DNA from: Petrocella sp. FN5
GTDB taxonomy: Bacteria > Bacillota > Clostridia > Lachnospirales > Vallitaleaceae
Direction: 5' to 3'
Assembly: GCF_029210395.1 (NCBI RefSeq)
Contig: NZ_JARGDP010000004.1
Span: 38,994 to 102,993, forward strand
Length of the DNA: 64,000 bases
The notes under the pieces were generated by a model. It was not told the DNA's origin and did no database searches. It was given only the letters and a program-made list of their open reading frames with translations. The position numbers and the translations under genes were made by a program. Positions 17,134 through 26,359 of the stretch are shown here, in pieces. How positions within the stretch are numbered: position 1 is the first letter of the stretch; every line of letters begins with the position of its first letter.

Positions 17134-17916
17134 CTATACCTCGCAGTTTTTTATTGGGTTGTTTAAATAATTGTCCTTGCTTAAGATAAGACTTTTGTCC
17201 ATATGTTCTAGTAACAGTTCATACATAAGTTCTGTAACCATTACTTCACTACCATAGTGCGTGACATCAATAACACTGTATCCAGATTCATAAACCCACA
17301 TAGCATCATGATACTTTAGATCACCTGTTAAAAACACATCCACTTCTTCAAACATATCTTTTCTTAGAAGAGACATACCACTTCCTGTTACAAACGCTAC
17401 CTTATTAATGATTTTCAAATCTTCCCCAACATACTTTAGATTGGGTGTTGATAAGCGATTCCCCAAAAACGCAGTATATTCTTTTAGATTCATTGGTTTC
17501 TTCAAGCTGCCAGATAAGGTATAACCCTGGCTATCTATTAACATTTCAGTAATATGCTCTAAATCTATTTTGTTCCCAAAATAGCGATTTAATCCATTAG
17601 CAGCTCGGTCCATATTGGAATGTGCCACATACAGCGCTATATCATGACGAATCAATTCCTGTATTTTATAACCGGAAACCGTGTCATCACAGATACTCTG
17701 AATTGGTGTATATATTAAAGGATGATGTACAAAAAGCATATCGACATCATCTTTTATAGCACCTTTTATCACATCTATGGATGCTTCTAAGGCAACCCTA
17801 ATATGTTTTATATCCTTCTGATATTTACCGATTTGAAGACCGCTTGGATCTCCAGGCTCAATGGCTTCCATAGGGATGACATTTTCTATTATCTTAATAA
17901 TCTCATTTAGTTTCAT
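17134..17916 (-). CDS. Nif3-like dinuclear metal-centre protein
   Basis: DUF34/NIF3 family, 260 aa, the short form without the central PII-like insert of Bacillus YqfO. Seen metal-ligand motifs: FVHHPLIY (H64, H65), AHSNMDRA and C-terminal THYGSEV. Function is unsettled; proposed roles include GTP cyclohydrolase-like or metal-dependent hydrolysis. It overlaps trmK by 14 bases, the trmK-nif3 pairing found across Firmicutes. Confidence 0.92.
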   Translation of the reverse strand: MKLNEIIKIIENVIPMEAIEPGDPSGLQIGKYQKDIKHIRVALEASIDVIKGAIKDDVDMLFVHHPLIYTPIQSICDDTVSGYKIQELIRHDIALYVAHSNMDRAANGLNRYFGNKIDLEHITEMLIDSQGYTLSGSLKKPMNLKEYTAFLGNRLSTPNLKYVGEDLKIINKVAFVTGSGMSLLRKDMFEEVDVFLTGDLKYHDAMWVYESGYSVIDVTHYGSEVMVTELMYELLLEHMDKSLILSKDNYLNNPIKNCEV

Positions 17917-18592
17917 GATGCCTCCTTAGTTTTACAATTGTCTCATATTTATCTTTTAGAACAATGCTTCTTCCAATTGTACTTTTTGTATCTATCGTAT
18001 TTAGACGCTTTATGACTTTTTCTAACTTATTTTTTTCTGCCTCTAAATAAGCCAAAAAAGTATCCGTACCTTCTTCCATCAACTTTTTCCCATACTCATA
18101 TTCTAGATCAGTATAGACCTCTTGGCCTTGTTTACACTTAAGAATTGTATAGTATTTTTCTTGATCTATAATCATTTTTTCTTCAATAATCCTATACCCC
18201 AAAGTATGAACTGTTCTTCTGACATGGGGTACATCCAAATGAGGTGATAGAATTAGGTCTTTTACATAACTGAGCTTTTTCTTGGATGTCATTAATATGT
18301 TGCCAATCAAAATGCCACCCATCCCTGCTATAACAACAGCATTCACATCCATAGGCAACCGTTCAAGACCCGGCGATCTGATTGCAATGACTTGACTTTC
18401 CAATCCATAAGACATTATATTTTCTCGCGCCTTCATCAAAGGTCCTTCATTGATGTCCATAGCATAAGCTTTAGATACTTGGTTGGTTTTGACAAGTGCT
18501 ATAGGCAAGTAGCCATGGTCTGTTCCTATATCGGCAACAATAGAATTATGAGGTACCATTTTTGCTATAGCCTGTAAACGATCTGATAACAT
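17903..18592 (-). CDS. trmK: tRNA (adenine22-N1)-methyltransferase TrmK
   Basis: SAM-dependent methylation of A22 in tRNA. 229 aa. Seen: SAM-binding ADIGTDHGYLPI, the catalytic-region motif GMGGILIGNIL and a C-terminal coiled-coil segment. I start at the ATG at 18592, 6 bases after AAGGGGGG; an in-frame ATG two codons earlier abuts that site directly. It heads the trmK-nif3-kinase-RluA run and follows the rpoD terminator. Confidence 0.92.
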   Translation of the reverse strand: MLSDRLQAIAKMVPHNSIVADIGTDHGYLPIALVKTNQVSKAYAMDINEGPLMKARENIMSYGLESQVIAIRSPGLERLPMDVNAVVIAGMGGILIGNILMTSKKKLSYVKDLILSPHLDVPHVRRTVHTLGYRIIEEKMIIDQEKYYTILKCKQGQEVYTDLEYEYGKKLMEEGTDTFLAYLEAEKNKLEKVIKRLNTIDTKSTIGRSIVLKDKYETIVKLRRHHETK

Positions 18593-18660
18593 TGTCATCC
18601 CCCCTTTATTTTGCTATTTGATAATTAGTTCTGACTCCTTAACCATACCTTCAAGAAATG

Positions 18661-18701
18661 AAAGGTCTTGGTCTTGGAGATATCCCCAAAACCAAGACCT
18701 T
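18661..18701 (-). terminator. Terminator after rpoD
   Basis: AAGGTCTTGG pairs with CCAAGACCTT on the minus strand, followed by a T-rich stretch (TTTCATTTCTT). Weak T-run, so partial read-through into trmK is possible. Confidence 0.6.
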
Positions 18702-18713
18702 AGACCATACATT

Positions 18714-19838
18714 TTATTCCAAGTAATCTTTTAGTTTACGACTGCGGCTTGGATGTCGCAACTTCCTTAAAGCTTTGGCTTCAATTTGTCTGATACGTTC
18801 CCTTGTCACATTAAACTCTTTGCCAACTTCCTCAAGTGTTCTTGCACGCCCGTCATCCAAGCCAAATCTTAACCTTAAGACCTTTTGTTCTCGGTCTGTT
18901 AGAGTATCAAGCACTTCAACCAGTTGCTCTTTTAGTAAGGTAAAAGCTGCTGCTTCTGCTGGAACAGGTACATTATCATCCTGAATAAAGTCACCTAAGT
19001 GACTGTCTTCTTCCTCACCTATTGGTGTCTCTAAAGAAACAGGTTCTTGTGATATCTTAAGAATTTCTCGAACTTTTTCAACCGGCATGTTCAGTTCTTC
19101 ACCAATTTCTTCCGGTAACGGATCTCTTCCTAACTCTTGAAGAAGTTGTCGAGAGACACGAATCAACTTGTTAATGGTCTCAACCATATGGACCGGTATA
19201 CGTATGGTTCTAGCCTGGTCGGCTATGGCTCTTGTAATGGCCTGTCGTATCCACCAAGTCGCATAGGTACTGAATTTATAGCCTTTTCTATAATCGAATT
19301 TTTCCACCGCTTTAATCAGACCTAAGTTGCCTTCCTGAATAAGATCTAAAAACAGCATACCCCGCCCTACATAACGTTTTGCAATACTAACCACCAACCT
19401 CAAGTTGGCCTCTGCTAAACGTTGTTTTGCTTGAATATCACCATCTTCCATTCTTTTGGCAAGATCGATTTCTTCTTGAGCCGTTAAGAGACTTACTTTC
19501 CCAATCTCTTTTAAATACATGCGGACAGGATCATCGATATTAATACCATCCGGCAAGGATAAGTCCAGTTCAATTTCTTCTTCTTCCTCTTCTTCTTCGA
19601 TAACTTCATCCTCATCGGATACCATACCTAAAACATCGATATCATTTTTGTCAAGAAACTCATAAATAAGCTCAATTTGGTCCGGTGTTAACTCAAGAGA
19701 CTTGAAATGTCTTTCAATCTCCGCATATTCAAGAACATCTTTTTTTTCTCTTGCCATATTCAATAATTCCGCAAGCTTCTCTTGAAACAATGCTATATCC
19801 TCTTCAGATGTTTCAACTTCAGGTTTATTTTTAGCCAT
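18714..19838 (-). CDS. rpoD: RNA polymerase primary sigma factor RpoD/SigA
   Basis: Housekeeping sigma-70 factor, 374 aa. Seen in order: region 1.1 with a run of eight Glu (about residues 80-87), region 1.2 [13 protein letters not shown], region 2 with [14 protein letters not shown] and [12 protein letters not shown], region 3, and region 4 with [21 protein letters not shown] start at the ATG at 19838, which has AAGGAAAGG upstream; a longer frame from a TTG at 19886 has no ribosome binding site and overlaps dnaG. The dnaG-rpoD order is the conserved macromolecular synthesis operon. Confidence 0.96.
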   Translation of the reverse strand: MAKNKPEVETSEEDIALFQEKLAELLNMAREKKDVLEYAEIERHFKSLELTPDQIELIYEFLDKNDIDVLGMVSDEDEVIEEEEEEEEIELDLSLPDGINIDDPVRMYLKEIGKVSLLTAQEEIDLAKRMEDGDIQAKQRLAEANLRLVVSIAKRYVGRGMLFLDLIQEGNLGLIKAVEKFDYRKGYKFSTYATWWIRQAITRAIADQARTIRIPVHMVETINKLIRVSRQLLQELGRDPLPEEIGEELNMPVEKVREILKISQEPVSLETPIGEEEDSHLGDFIQDDNVPVPAEAAAFTLLKEQLVEVLDTLTDREQKVLRLRFGLDDGRARTLEEVGKEFNVTRERIRQIEAKALRKLRHPSRSRKLKDYLE

Positions 19839-19878
19839 TTTTTCAATCCTTTCCTTAATCTTATAGATTATGGTTGGT

Positions 19879-21642
19879 TCAATCAAGTGATATATTTAAG
19901 CTATCTAGCTGTCTTTTCATGTTGATCATCTCTTGTAACTGCTTCGGGTCATTCACTTGTTTGGATAGTTGCTCTATATGTTGCCGCTTGATGATTTGAA
20001 TGTTCTCTCGAATCATTTTTTCAAACTGTCCAGCGTGTTCAATGGGCATGTTATTGTTAAATACATTTGCAATCATATTCTGTTCTTCTATGGTATCAAA
20101 CTGTTGAATCAAACTTGCTGGCTCAATGGTTTCATCCTTTTCATAGGCTTCCATAACCATTTGTGCCATTTTTCGATATGTGTTATCTGAAAATGCCTCC
20201 GGCGTAATTAATTCTTTTATGGCATTGTAGACTTTTTGATGACTTGTGATTAATGTTAACATGTTTTTTTGGGCCCTCATGATAACATCTTTCGAATCCC
20301 TACTTGTTGTCCCATCGTTTTGGTCTTTAGGCTGACTGGTTATACCAATGTTTTTTCCAATCTTTCCCAGAAGACTTTCCATTGCACTTCTTTTTATATT
20401 ATATTTATCTACCACAGCATCCAAGTAGTTCTCTCGTTCGATTTCATTCTCCAGAGTTAATATCTTTTTAGCCAAAGCATAGTCAAAATTGGTTCGACCT
20501 TCCGGGTCTTTTAGGTTATGAGATTTTTCTAGTTGCCTAATTTCAAACATGAAGCTGGGTTCTGCTCGTTCTATCAAATCTAAAAATCCTTGAGCACCAA
20601 ATAACTCGATATACTCATCTGGATCTTTGGCACCTTCGACACTTAACACTCTAACACTGATGCCTGCCTTCTTCAGTATGGGAATCGCTCTTAGTGTGGC
20701 GTTTATACCTGCGTCATCTGTATCGTATGCAATCACCACTTCTTCTGCATAACGTCTAATCAAACTGGCGTGTCCGGTTGTAAAAGCTGTGCCTAAGGAT
20801 GCAACGGCTGTAGTAAATCCCGCCTGATGCAGAGCAATTACATCCATATACCCTTCTACGATTATCAATTTTTTATTACGTGTCATTCTGGCAATATTCA
20901 TGCCATATAGATTGCGGCTTTTATCAAAAAGCTTGGTTTCTCCTGTATTTAAGTATTTTGGATTACTATCACCTAATACACGGCCACCAAAACCTATTAC
21001 TCTGTTATGAACATCAAAGATGGGAAACATAAGACGATCAAAAAAGCGATCATAATAAGCCTCCTTTTTCGTCTTTTCTTTTGCTGTTAATCCTGCTTCA
21101 AAAAGTTCTTGATCTGTATAACCTTTACTTTTCAAATACTTATAAGTGTCATCTCTGAAAAAGTTAGCATACCCTAATCCGAATTTTTTTCTGTTCATTT
21201 CATCTATACCTCTTTTTTCAAGGTATTGAATGGCTTTTTTCTTAGGGTCGTTCATCATTTGATAGTAATAATATCTAGCAGCTTCTTTATTAGCATCTAA
21301 CAGTCTTTGCTTAAAGCTCAATTCTTTTTTCTGAGCTTCTGAATACTCCATTTCCGGTAATTGAATATGAGCCCTGTCCGCTAATGCTTTTATTGCTTCA
21401 ACAAAGTTGTAATTCTCATACTCCATAACAAAGGTATATACGTTGCCACCGGCACCGCATCCAAAGCAATAATACATCTGCTTGTCTTCACTAACAGAAA
21501 AACTCGGAGACTTTTCATTATGGAAAGGACATAGACCAAAATGAGAACTACCTTTTTTTGTTAGATGGACATACTCTGCTACTACATCAATGATATTGTT
21601 TTGAGTTCTTATTTCTTCAATCAACTCTTCTGGATAAAGCAT
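19879..21642 (-). CDS. dnaG: DNA primase
   Basis: Synthesises RNA primers at replication forks. 587 aa. Seen: CHC2 zinc finger (C38, H41, C59, C62), primase core with TOPRIM segment [18 protein letters not shown], acidic residues in AYDTDDAG, and a C-terminal helicase-interaction region. It lies 40 bases upstream of rpoD and 136 bases after dgt. Confidence 0.96.
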   Translation of the reverse strand: MLYPEELIEEIRTQNNIIDVVAEYVHLTKKGSSHFGLCPFHNEKSPSFSVSEDKQMYYCFGCGAGGNVYTFVMEYENYNFVEAIKALADRAHIQLPEMEYSEAQKKELSFKQRLLDANKEAARYYYYQMMNDPKKKAIQYLEKRGIDEMNRKKFGLGYANFFRDDTYKYLKSKGYTDQELFEAGLTAKEKTKKEAYYDRFFDRLMFPIFDVHNRVIGFGGRVLGDSNPKYLNTGETKLFDKSRNLYGMNIARMTRNKKLIIVEGYMDVIALHQAGFTTAVASLGTAFTTGHASLIRRYAEEVVIAYDTDDAGINATLRAIPILKKAGISVRVLSVEGAKDPDEYIELFGAQGFLDLIERAEPSFMFEIRQLEKSHNLKDPEGRTNFDYALAKKILTLENEIERENYLDAVVDKYNIKRSAMESLLGKIGKNIGITSQPKDQNDGTTSRDSKDVIMRAQKNMLTLITSHQKVYNAIKELITPEAFSDNTYRKMAQMVMEAYEKDETIEPASLIQQFDTIEEQNMIANVFNNNMPIEHAGQFEKMIRENIQIIKRQHIEQLSKQVNDPKQLQEMINMKRQLDSLNISLD

Positions 21643-21778
21643 CCTTTTGACCTCTTTTTCTGCCCGTGTACGTATCTATTTTGTCGTACCTAAGTAGTTT
21701 TCGACAAGTCTATCAAATTTCCTTTATTTTTCTTTGGTCTTTTTAATATTTGAGTAAAGTCTCAACATTAAGATTCAT

Positions 21779-22786
21779 TCAATCTTTCCATGATGATGGT
21801 ATAAATAACTCTGTAAAAGTGTTGATAGCATAACGATCTGTCATTCCGGCAATATAATCACACACCACACGATCAAGGGTATCTTGTTTGTTATCAATAC
21901 GTTCCAAATATTCATAAGGGAGAAGATGCTCCCGTTCTTTAAAATATAAGAAAAGTTGCGTCAACATGTTAATAGCTTTATTCTCGTGTTCCTTGGCTTT
22001 AGAACCGATATACACATTTTCAAACATGAAAACTCGCAATTCTTGCATGGCTTCCATCATTGTAAGACTCATAACAACATCGTTTTTATCAATACTGTTA
22101 TCAACTATATCGTGAATCATATTATTAATTCTTTGTCTCGCCGTTTGACCGAGTACATCTAAATAGGCTTTTGGTATGTCATCTGCCATTAGAATCTTTG
22201 CACGAATGGCATCGTCAATGTCATGATTAATATATGCGATCTTATCTGATAATCTTATGATCTTACCTTCTAGTGTACTTGGTTCGCCCTTTGTTGGGTG
22301 ATTCAATATACCGTCTCTTACTTCCCATGTCAAGTTTAGACCCTTGCCTTTATTCTCCAACATCTCAACAACCCTTATGCTTTGTTCATAATGTTTAAAG
22401 CCAAGTTCACATATGTTGTCTAGGGCACGCTCTCCAGCATGGCCAAATGGCGTATGTCCTAAATCATGACCAAGGGCTATGGCTTCTGTCAAATCTTCAT
22501 TTAACCTTAATGCTCTTGCAATGGTTCTACCAATCTGAGCAACTTCTAAAGTATGGGTTAATCTGGTTCTATAATGATCACCTTCCGGTGAAATAAACAC
22601 TTGCGTCTTATGCTTCAACCTTCTAAATGCCTTTGAATGAATAATCCGGTCTCGATCTCTCTGAAAATCCGTTCTTATATCACAAGGTAACTCTTCCGTC
22701 TCTCTGCCGGCTGAATTTTTCGAAAGCACGGCATATTCACTTAAGAACTGCTCTTCAAAATTCTCCTGTTGCTCTCTAAGGTTCAT
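21779..22786 (-). CDS. dgt: Deoxyguanosinetriphosphate triphosphohydrolase-like protein
   Basis: HD-domain dNTPase that releases triphosphate from deoxynucleotides, 335 aa. Seen: metal ligands H78 in LTHTLEV and the HD pair in GHDLGHTPFGH (H107, D108), the usual Dgt arrangement, plus KAFRRLKHKTQVF upstream. AGGAGG sits 7 bases before the ATG. The dgt-dnaG-rpoD order is common in Clostridia. A short copy of the palindromic repeat lies 40 bases upstream in its leader. Confidence 0.92.
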   Translation of the reverse strand: MNLREQQENFEEQFLSEYAVLSKNSAGRETEELPCDIRTDFQRDRDRIIHSKAFRRLKHKTQVFISPEGDHYRTRLTHTLEVAQIGRTIARALRLNEDLTEAIALGHDLGHTPFGHAGERALDNICELGFKHYEQSIRVVEMLENKGKGLNLTWEVRDGILNHPTKGEPSTLEGKIIRLSDKIAYINHDIDDAIRAKILMADDIPKAYLDVLGQTARQRINNMIHDIVDNSIDKNDVVMSLTMMEAMQELRVFMFENVYIGSKAKEHENKAINMLTQLFLYFKEREHLLPYEYLERIDNKQDTLDRVVCDYIAGMTDRYAINTFTELFIPSSWKD

Positions 22787-22825
22787 TTTGTACCTCCTGT
22801 TTATGACTTTGATTCATAAAATAGT

Positions 22826-22864
22826 TGGTTAAGGTATCAAAACTTAGTTTTGACCCTTTAACCA
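22826..22864. repeat. Minimal palindromic repeat copy upstream of dgt
   Basis: TGGTTAAGGTATCAAAACT followed at once by TAGTTTTGACCCTTTAACCA: the two arms with almost no loop, 39 bp, able to form a single hairpin. Flanking six bases agree at only four positions. Confidence 0.75.
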
Positions 22865-22994
22865 GGGTTGAATCTATAAAATTCTATCTATTTTATAATA
22901 TACTTCATAAAAGGTGATTTTCCTTTAAATTTTCATTAATATCTGTTTTTTTTATTATATGAGGCTATTATTCTGAAATAAAATGTAATCCTTA

Positions 22995-23023
22995 TGGTCA
23001 TGAAGTCTTTTTTTCGGTATAAT
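22995..23023 (+). promoter_or_regulatory. Promoter of the DUF3783 gene
   Basis: TGGTCA, 17-base spacer, TATAAT (23018-23023). Confidence 0.5.
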
Positions 23024-23069
23024 AGAACTTTCCTTAACTATTAACAGACTCAACACGAAAGGATACATT

Positions 23070-23498
23070 ATGGCTTTTGAAAAAATAGATTATAACAACA
23101 ATAATAGACCGGAAGGTAAGACTTGTCTTCTGGTCTATGGGTATGATGAAACTGCATTGGATAAGATTAAGAACTATGCCTCTAATTATGACATATTTGA
23201 GCTTGTGCTTGTAACACCCACAACAATGGGTAATGCTTTGGAGAGGCTTATCAACCATACTGATAAACCAACTTTCGGTATTGAGTGGGTCGATACTCAA
23301 GCCATTGTCCTTAATGCTGTCTCACCTCAAGAATTAAATGACTTTGTTCGCAATTTCAAAACATTAGGCCTACCACGTCCCCTATTTGCCGTTGTTACAC
23401 CTCTTTCCATTAATTGGCCATTTAACGAGCTTCTAAAAGATTTGCTAGATGAACGGGCAATGATTGCCTCAAAGCAAAAACAATCTAAAAAAGATTAG
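23070..23498 (+). CDS. DUF3783 domain protein
   Basis: 142-aa soluble protein of unknown function, which I assign to DUF3783 from the C-terminal pattern around RPLFAVVTPLSINWPFNELL and the small alpha/beta fold. The first 60 residues contain LLVYGYDE and a stretch resembling a receiver-like strand-helix pattern, but no catalytic motif. Single gene: CGAAAGGA precedes the ATG, a TGGTCA/TATAAT promoter lies upstream and a bidirectional terminator follows. No functional clue from neighbours. Confidence 0.75.
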   Translation: MAFEKIDYNNNNRPEGKTCLLVYGYDETALDKIKNYASNYDIFELVLVTPTTMGNALERLINHTDKPTFGIEWVDTQAIVLNAVSPQELNDFVRNFKTLGLPRPLFAVVTPLSINWPFNELLKDLLDERAMIASKQKQSKKD

Positions 23499-23515
23499 AA
23501 TCTTTAACCAAACAT

Positions 23516-23564
23516 AAAAAAAGATGGCACCTGACATTTAAGTCAAAGGCAGCCATCTTTTTTT
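23516..23564. terminator. Bidirectional terminator
   Basis: AAAAAAAGATGGC/GCCATCTTTTTTT around a 23-base loop, between converging genes. Confidence 0.85.
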
Positions 23565-24366
23565 ATTTGCTTTCTCTATTTTCATTGATTTGATCATAAA
23601 TAGTTTCACATGCACCATTAATCAAAGCCGGTGGCGCATCAGGATTTTGATTTTTGACCTGTACCTTGATTTTATCAATGATTGCAAAATACATTGCAGG
23701 GTCATCAAAATCTTCTTCCTTAATGCCACTTAATCCAAACAAACCTTCTTCTGATTTTGTATTGAAGTAGTTTGCTACCAATTGATGATGCAACTGTTCT
23801 TTTGTTTCTCCCTCAGCTTTTGCAACATCTATACCTTTTCTGGTATGAACAGCAATATATGTAAATATACCACCCATAATAACCAATACGGAAGAAATCA
23901 TGATTTTGTTAAACCCACCGATTTTTATGACCTCCATATAGTTTAATAGGCCAAGTATGATCGCCAATATTCCTACAATACCAAACGTGTATACCGTTGA
24001 TTTCATTTCGCTGACCTTGCCTTTTACATCAACTGTCTCTGCTTCGTACTCATCAAAATAGAAATCATCTTCCTTAGTTTCTTCCATATGTTCACGTATA
24101 TAGACTTTAACGTATGTCATAGCAGATTCATATTCTTTTTCTCCAACCTTTATGACCAAGTTATCCTCTACTTGAACCGTTTCCACTTTTTCTATACCCG
24201 AGTAAGTGAGATACCTTAACAATTCTTCTGAATCATCGGGCTTGACCGCAATCAAATCTCTCATATAGGTATGGTTTTCTAAATCCGGTACCAGATCTAT
24301 GTTACAGTCTACACATTGTGCTATATGGTCTTCATATTCTGTTTTACATTTCGGACACCAAGGCAT
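23563..24366 (-). CDS. Membrane protein with N-terminal zinc ribbon
   Basis: 267-aa hypothetical protein. Seen: a four-cysteine zinc ribbon at the N-terminus (C4, C7, C18, C21), a DUF2007-like alpha/beta segment (about 35-95), two transmembrane helices (about 127-145 and 152-171) and a helical cytoplasmic tail. AAGGAGG precedes the ATG at 24366; a longer frame starting at 24405 has no such site. The zinc ribbon is closely similar to that of the small protein at 61882-62223. Function unknown; possibly a signalling or quality-control membrane protein. Confidence 0.75.
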   Translation of the reverse strand: MPWCPKCKTEYEDHIAQCVDCNIDLVPDLENHTYMRDLIAVKPDDSEELLRYLTYSGIEKVETVQVEDNLVIKVGEKEYESAMTYVKVYIREHMEETKEDDFYFDEYEAETVDVKGKVSEMKSTVYTFGIVGILAIILGLLNYMEVIKIGGFNKIMISSVLVIMGGIFTYIAVHTRKGIDVAKAEGETKEQLHHQLVANYFNTKSEEGLFGLSGIKEEDFDDPAMYFAIIDKIKVQVKNQNPDAPPALINGACETIYDQINENRESK

Positions 24367-24454
24367 ACGAAACCTCCTTCTTTGAATTAGCCATTTTGCT
24401 CCCATGACCGCTAGATTAATTATAGACCATTCCTTCTTTTTTTAAAACCCTCTA

Positions 24455-24483
24455 TTTCATAAATAATTCCGATATGTTACAAT
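24455..24483 (+). promoter_or_regulatory. Promoter of the M3 peptidase gene
   Basis: TTTCAT, 17-base spacer ending TGT, TACAAT (24478-24483), an extended -10 form. Confidence 0.4.
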
Positions 24484-24541
24484 TTAGTCGTTACCCATCT
24501 ATGGTTAACGTTTCAAAAATATATATTATAAGGAGAGGCCT

Positions 24542-26293
24542 ATGAAACAGTGGAATTTAGATGTCTTATACACATCTTTTGAAGATCCCAAGCTAACCAC
24601 AGACCAAAATACCGTTCACCAACTCATGGAAGAAGCTCAGAATTACATAAATGAGGATTTAAAGGGTCCAAAACCAATAGAGGAAAAAATACTCAGATAT
24701 TATCAACTTATGGATGCTTTAGAAGCCATTCTCGAGGCATTAGGCAACTTTGGCCAACTCATCTACTCTGTAGATACAAAAAATTCAAAGGCCTTAAAAC
24801 TCATCGAAACCGTAGAGGGATATGACCCTATACTCACACTCGTTACTGTTGGTTTCAAGAAATGGTTAGGTAGAGTATCTGATTTAGAGACAATTATAAA
24901 TAGCACACCTCAGTTAAAACCTTATGCGTTTGCAATTCTAAATGCACGAGATGAAGCAAAGTATATGTTAAGTGATGCTGAGGAGTCCCTGCTTTCCCAT
25001 ATGCGCAATACAGGGTCCAATGCATGGAGTAAGCTTCAGGAAGCAACCCTCGCCTCTCTAACGGCCTCTGTGGATGGAGATATCTTGCCTATATCCATTG
25101 TTAGAAGCCTCGCTTATGATCAAGACAGTGAGAAGCGGCGTCGCGCTTACGAGGCAGAACTTGAATCTTACAAACGAATAGACACCATTTCTGCTGCTGC
25201 ATTAAATGCAATCAAAGGTGAAGTTATAACTGTGGCACAAAAACGTGGTTACGCTTCACCTCTTGAAATGACTCTAAAAAATGCCCGAATGGATCAAGAA
25301 ACACTTGATGCCATGATGACCGCTATTTCTGAATACCTACCCCATTTTAGGGCATATCTTAAGAAAAAAGCAACAATGCTCGGCCATGACCATGGCCTAC
25401 CCTTTTATGATTTATTTGCCCCAATAGGTAATGTTCATATGACATATACATATGAAGAAGCACAAGATTTCATTATTTCAAATTTTTCAAGTTATAGTCA
25501 TGTTCTCGGCGACTATGCCAAAAAAGCCTTTGAAATGGATTGGGTTGACCCTTTCCCAAAGGAAGGTAAAGCTTCCGGCGCTTTTTGTAGCAATATTCAC
25601 TGTGTTTCCGAAAGCCGTATCATGGCTAATTTCAACAACAACTTCAACGATGTTAGCACTTTGGCCCATGAACTTGGCCATGGTTACCATGGTGAATGTC
25701 TTAAAGACGAGGTCCAAACCAACAGTGACTACCCTATGCCTTTAGCAGAAACTGCCTCTATCTTTTGTGAAACCATAGTTAACAATGCCGCTTTGAACCA
25801 TGCTACCCAAGATGAAGCCATCGTCATTATTGAGAATGCAATAATGAGCGCTTGTCAAGTCATCGTTGACATCTATAGCCGCTATCTTTTCGAAACCGAA
25901 CTTTTCAAACAACGCAGCATTGCTTCTCTCTCTGTTAAAGAGTTGAATACCTTGATGCTAAATGCACAAAAAGAAGCTTATGGAGATGGATTAAACCATG
26001 ATTCTTTACACCCTTATATGTGGGTTTGTAAACCTCATTATTATTCTGCTGATTATAACTTTTACAACTTCCCCTATGCTTTTGGCTTATTATTTGCAAA
26101 GGGACTATACGCCATGTACCTTGAAAATCAGGAAGGCTTTATACCTAAGTATGATGAACTTCTTAAAGCAACCGGTTCAAACAATATCAAAGACGTTCTA
26201 TCCATTGTTGGTGTCGATGCCCACAGCCCTGATTTTTTTAGAGCTTCACTTGAGTTAATCAAAAAAGACATCGATTTATTCTTGACTTATTAA
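24542..26293 (+). CDS. pepF: M3 family oligoendopeptidase (PepF-like)
   Basis: Cytoplasmic zinc metallopeptidase that degrades oligopeptides. 583 aa. Seen: zinc-binding HELGHGYHG with H376, E377 and H380, the downstream third-ligand region ETASIFCET at about 402, and the C-terminal HPYMWVCKPHYYS segment of M3B enzymes. AGGAGAGG lies just before the ATG. Single gene between its own promoter and a bidirectional terminator. Confidence 0.93.
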   Translation: MKQWNLDVLYTSFEDPKLTTDQNTVHQLMEEAQNYINEDLKGPKPIEEKILRYYQLMDALEAILEALGNFGQLIYSVDTKNSKALKLIETVEGYDPILTLVTVGFKKWLGRVSDLETIINSTPQLKPYAFAILNARDEAKYMLSDAEESLLSHMRNTGSNAWSKLQEATLASLTASVDGDILPISIVRSLAYDQDSEKRRRAYEAELESYKRIDTISAAALNAIKGEVITVAQKRGYASPLEMTLKNARMDQETLDAMMTAISEYLPHFRAYLKKKATMLGHDHGLPFYDLFAPIGNVHMTYTYEEAQDFIISNFSSYSHVLGDYAKKAFEMDWVDPFPKEGKASGAFCSNIHCVSESRIMANFNNNFNDVSTLAHELGHGYHGECLKDEVQTNSDYPMPLAETASIFCETIVNNAALNHATQDEAIVIIENAIMSACQVIVDIYSRYLFETELFKQRSIASLSVKELNTLMLNAQKEAYGDGLNHDSLHPYMWVCKPHYYSADYNFYNFPYAFGLLFAKGLYAMYLENQEGFIPKYDELLKATGSNNIKDVLSIVGVDAHSPDFFRASLELIKKDIDLFLTY

Positions 26294-26304
26294 TCACCTA
26301 CTTT

Positions 26305-26357
26305 TAAAAAAACGACGTATTACTCAAGATCTTAACTTGAATAATACGTCGTTTTTT
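26305..26357. terminator. Bidirectional terminator
   Basis: AAAAAACGACGTATTA pairs with TAATACGTCGTTTTTT, between two converging genes. Confidence 0.9.
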
Positions 26358-26359
26358 GT

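Noticed and set aside
22995..23300. Minus-strand 88-codon frame over the DUF3783 start
   Set aside because: Antisense to a gene with promoter, ribosome binding site and family match.
24500..24522. TGGTTAACGTTTCAAAAATA as a repeat half-copy
   Set aside because: Too many mismatches to the arm consensus (AACG for AAGG, TTTC for TGTC, AAATA for AACTA) to claim.
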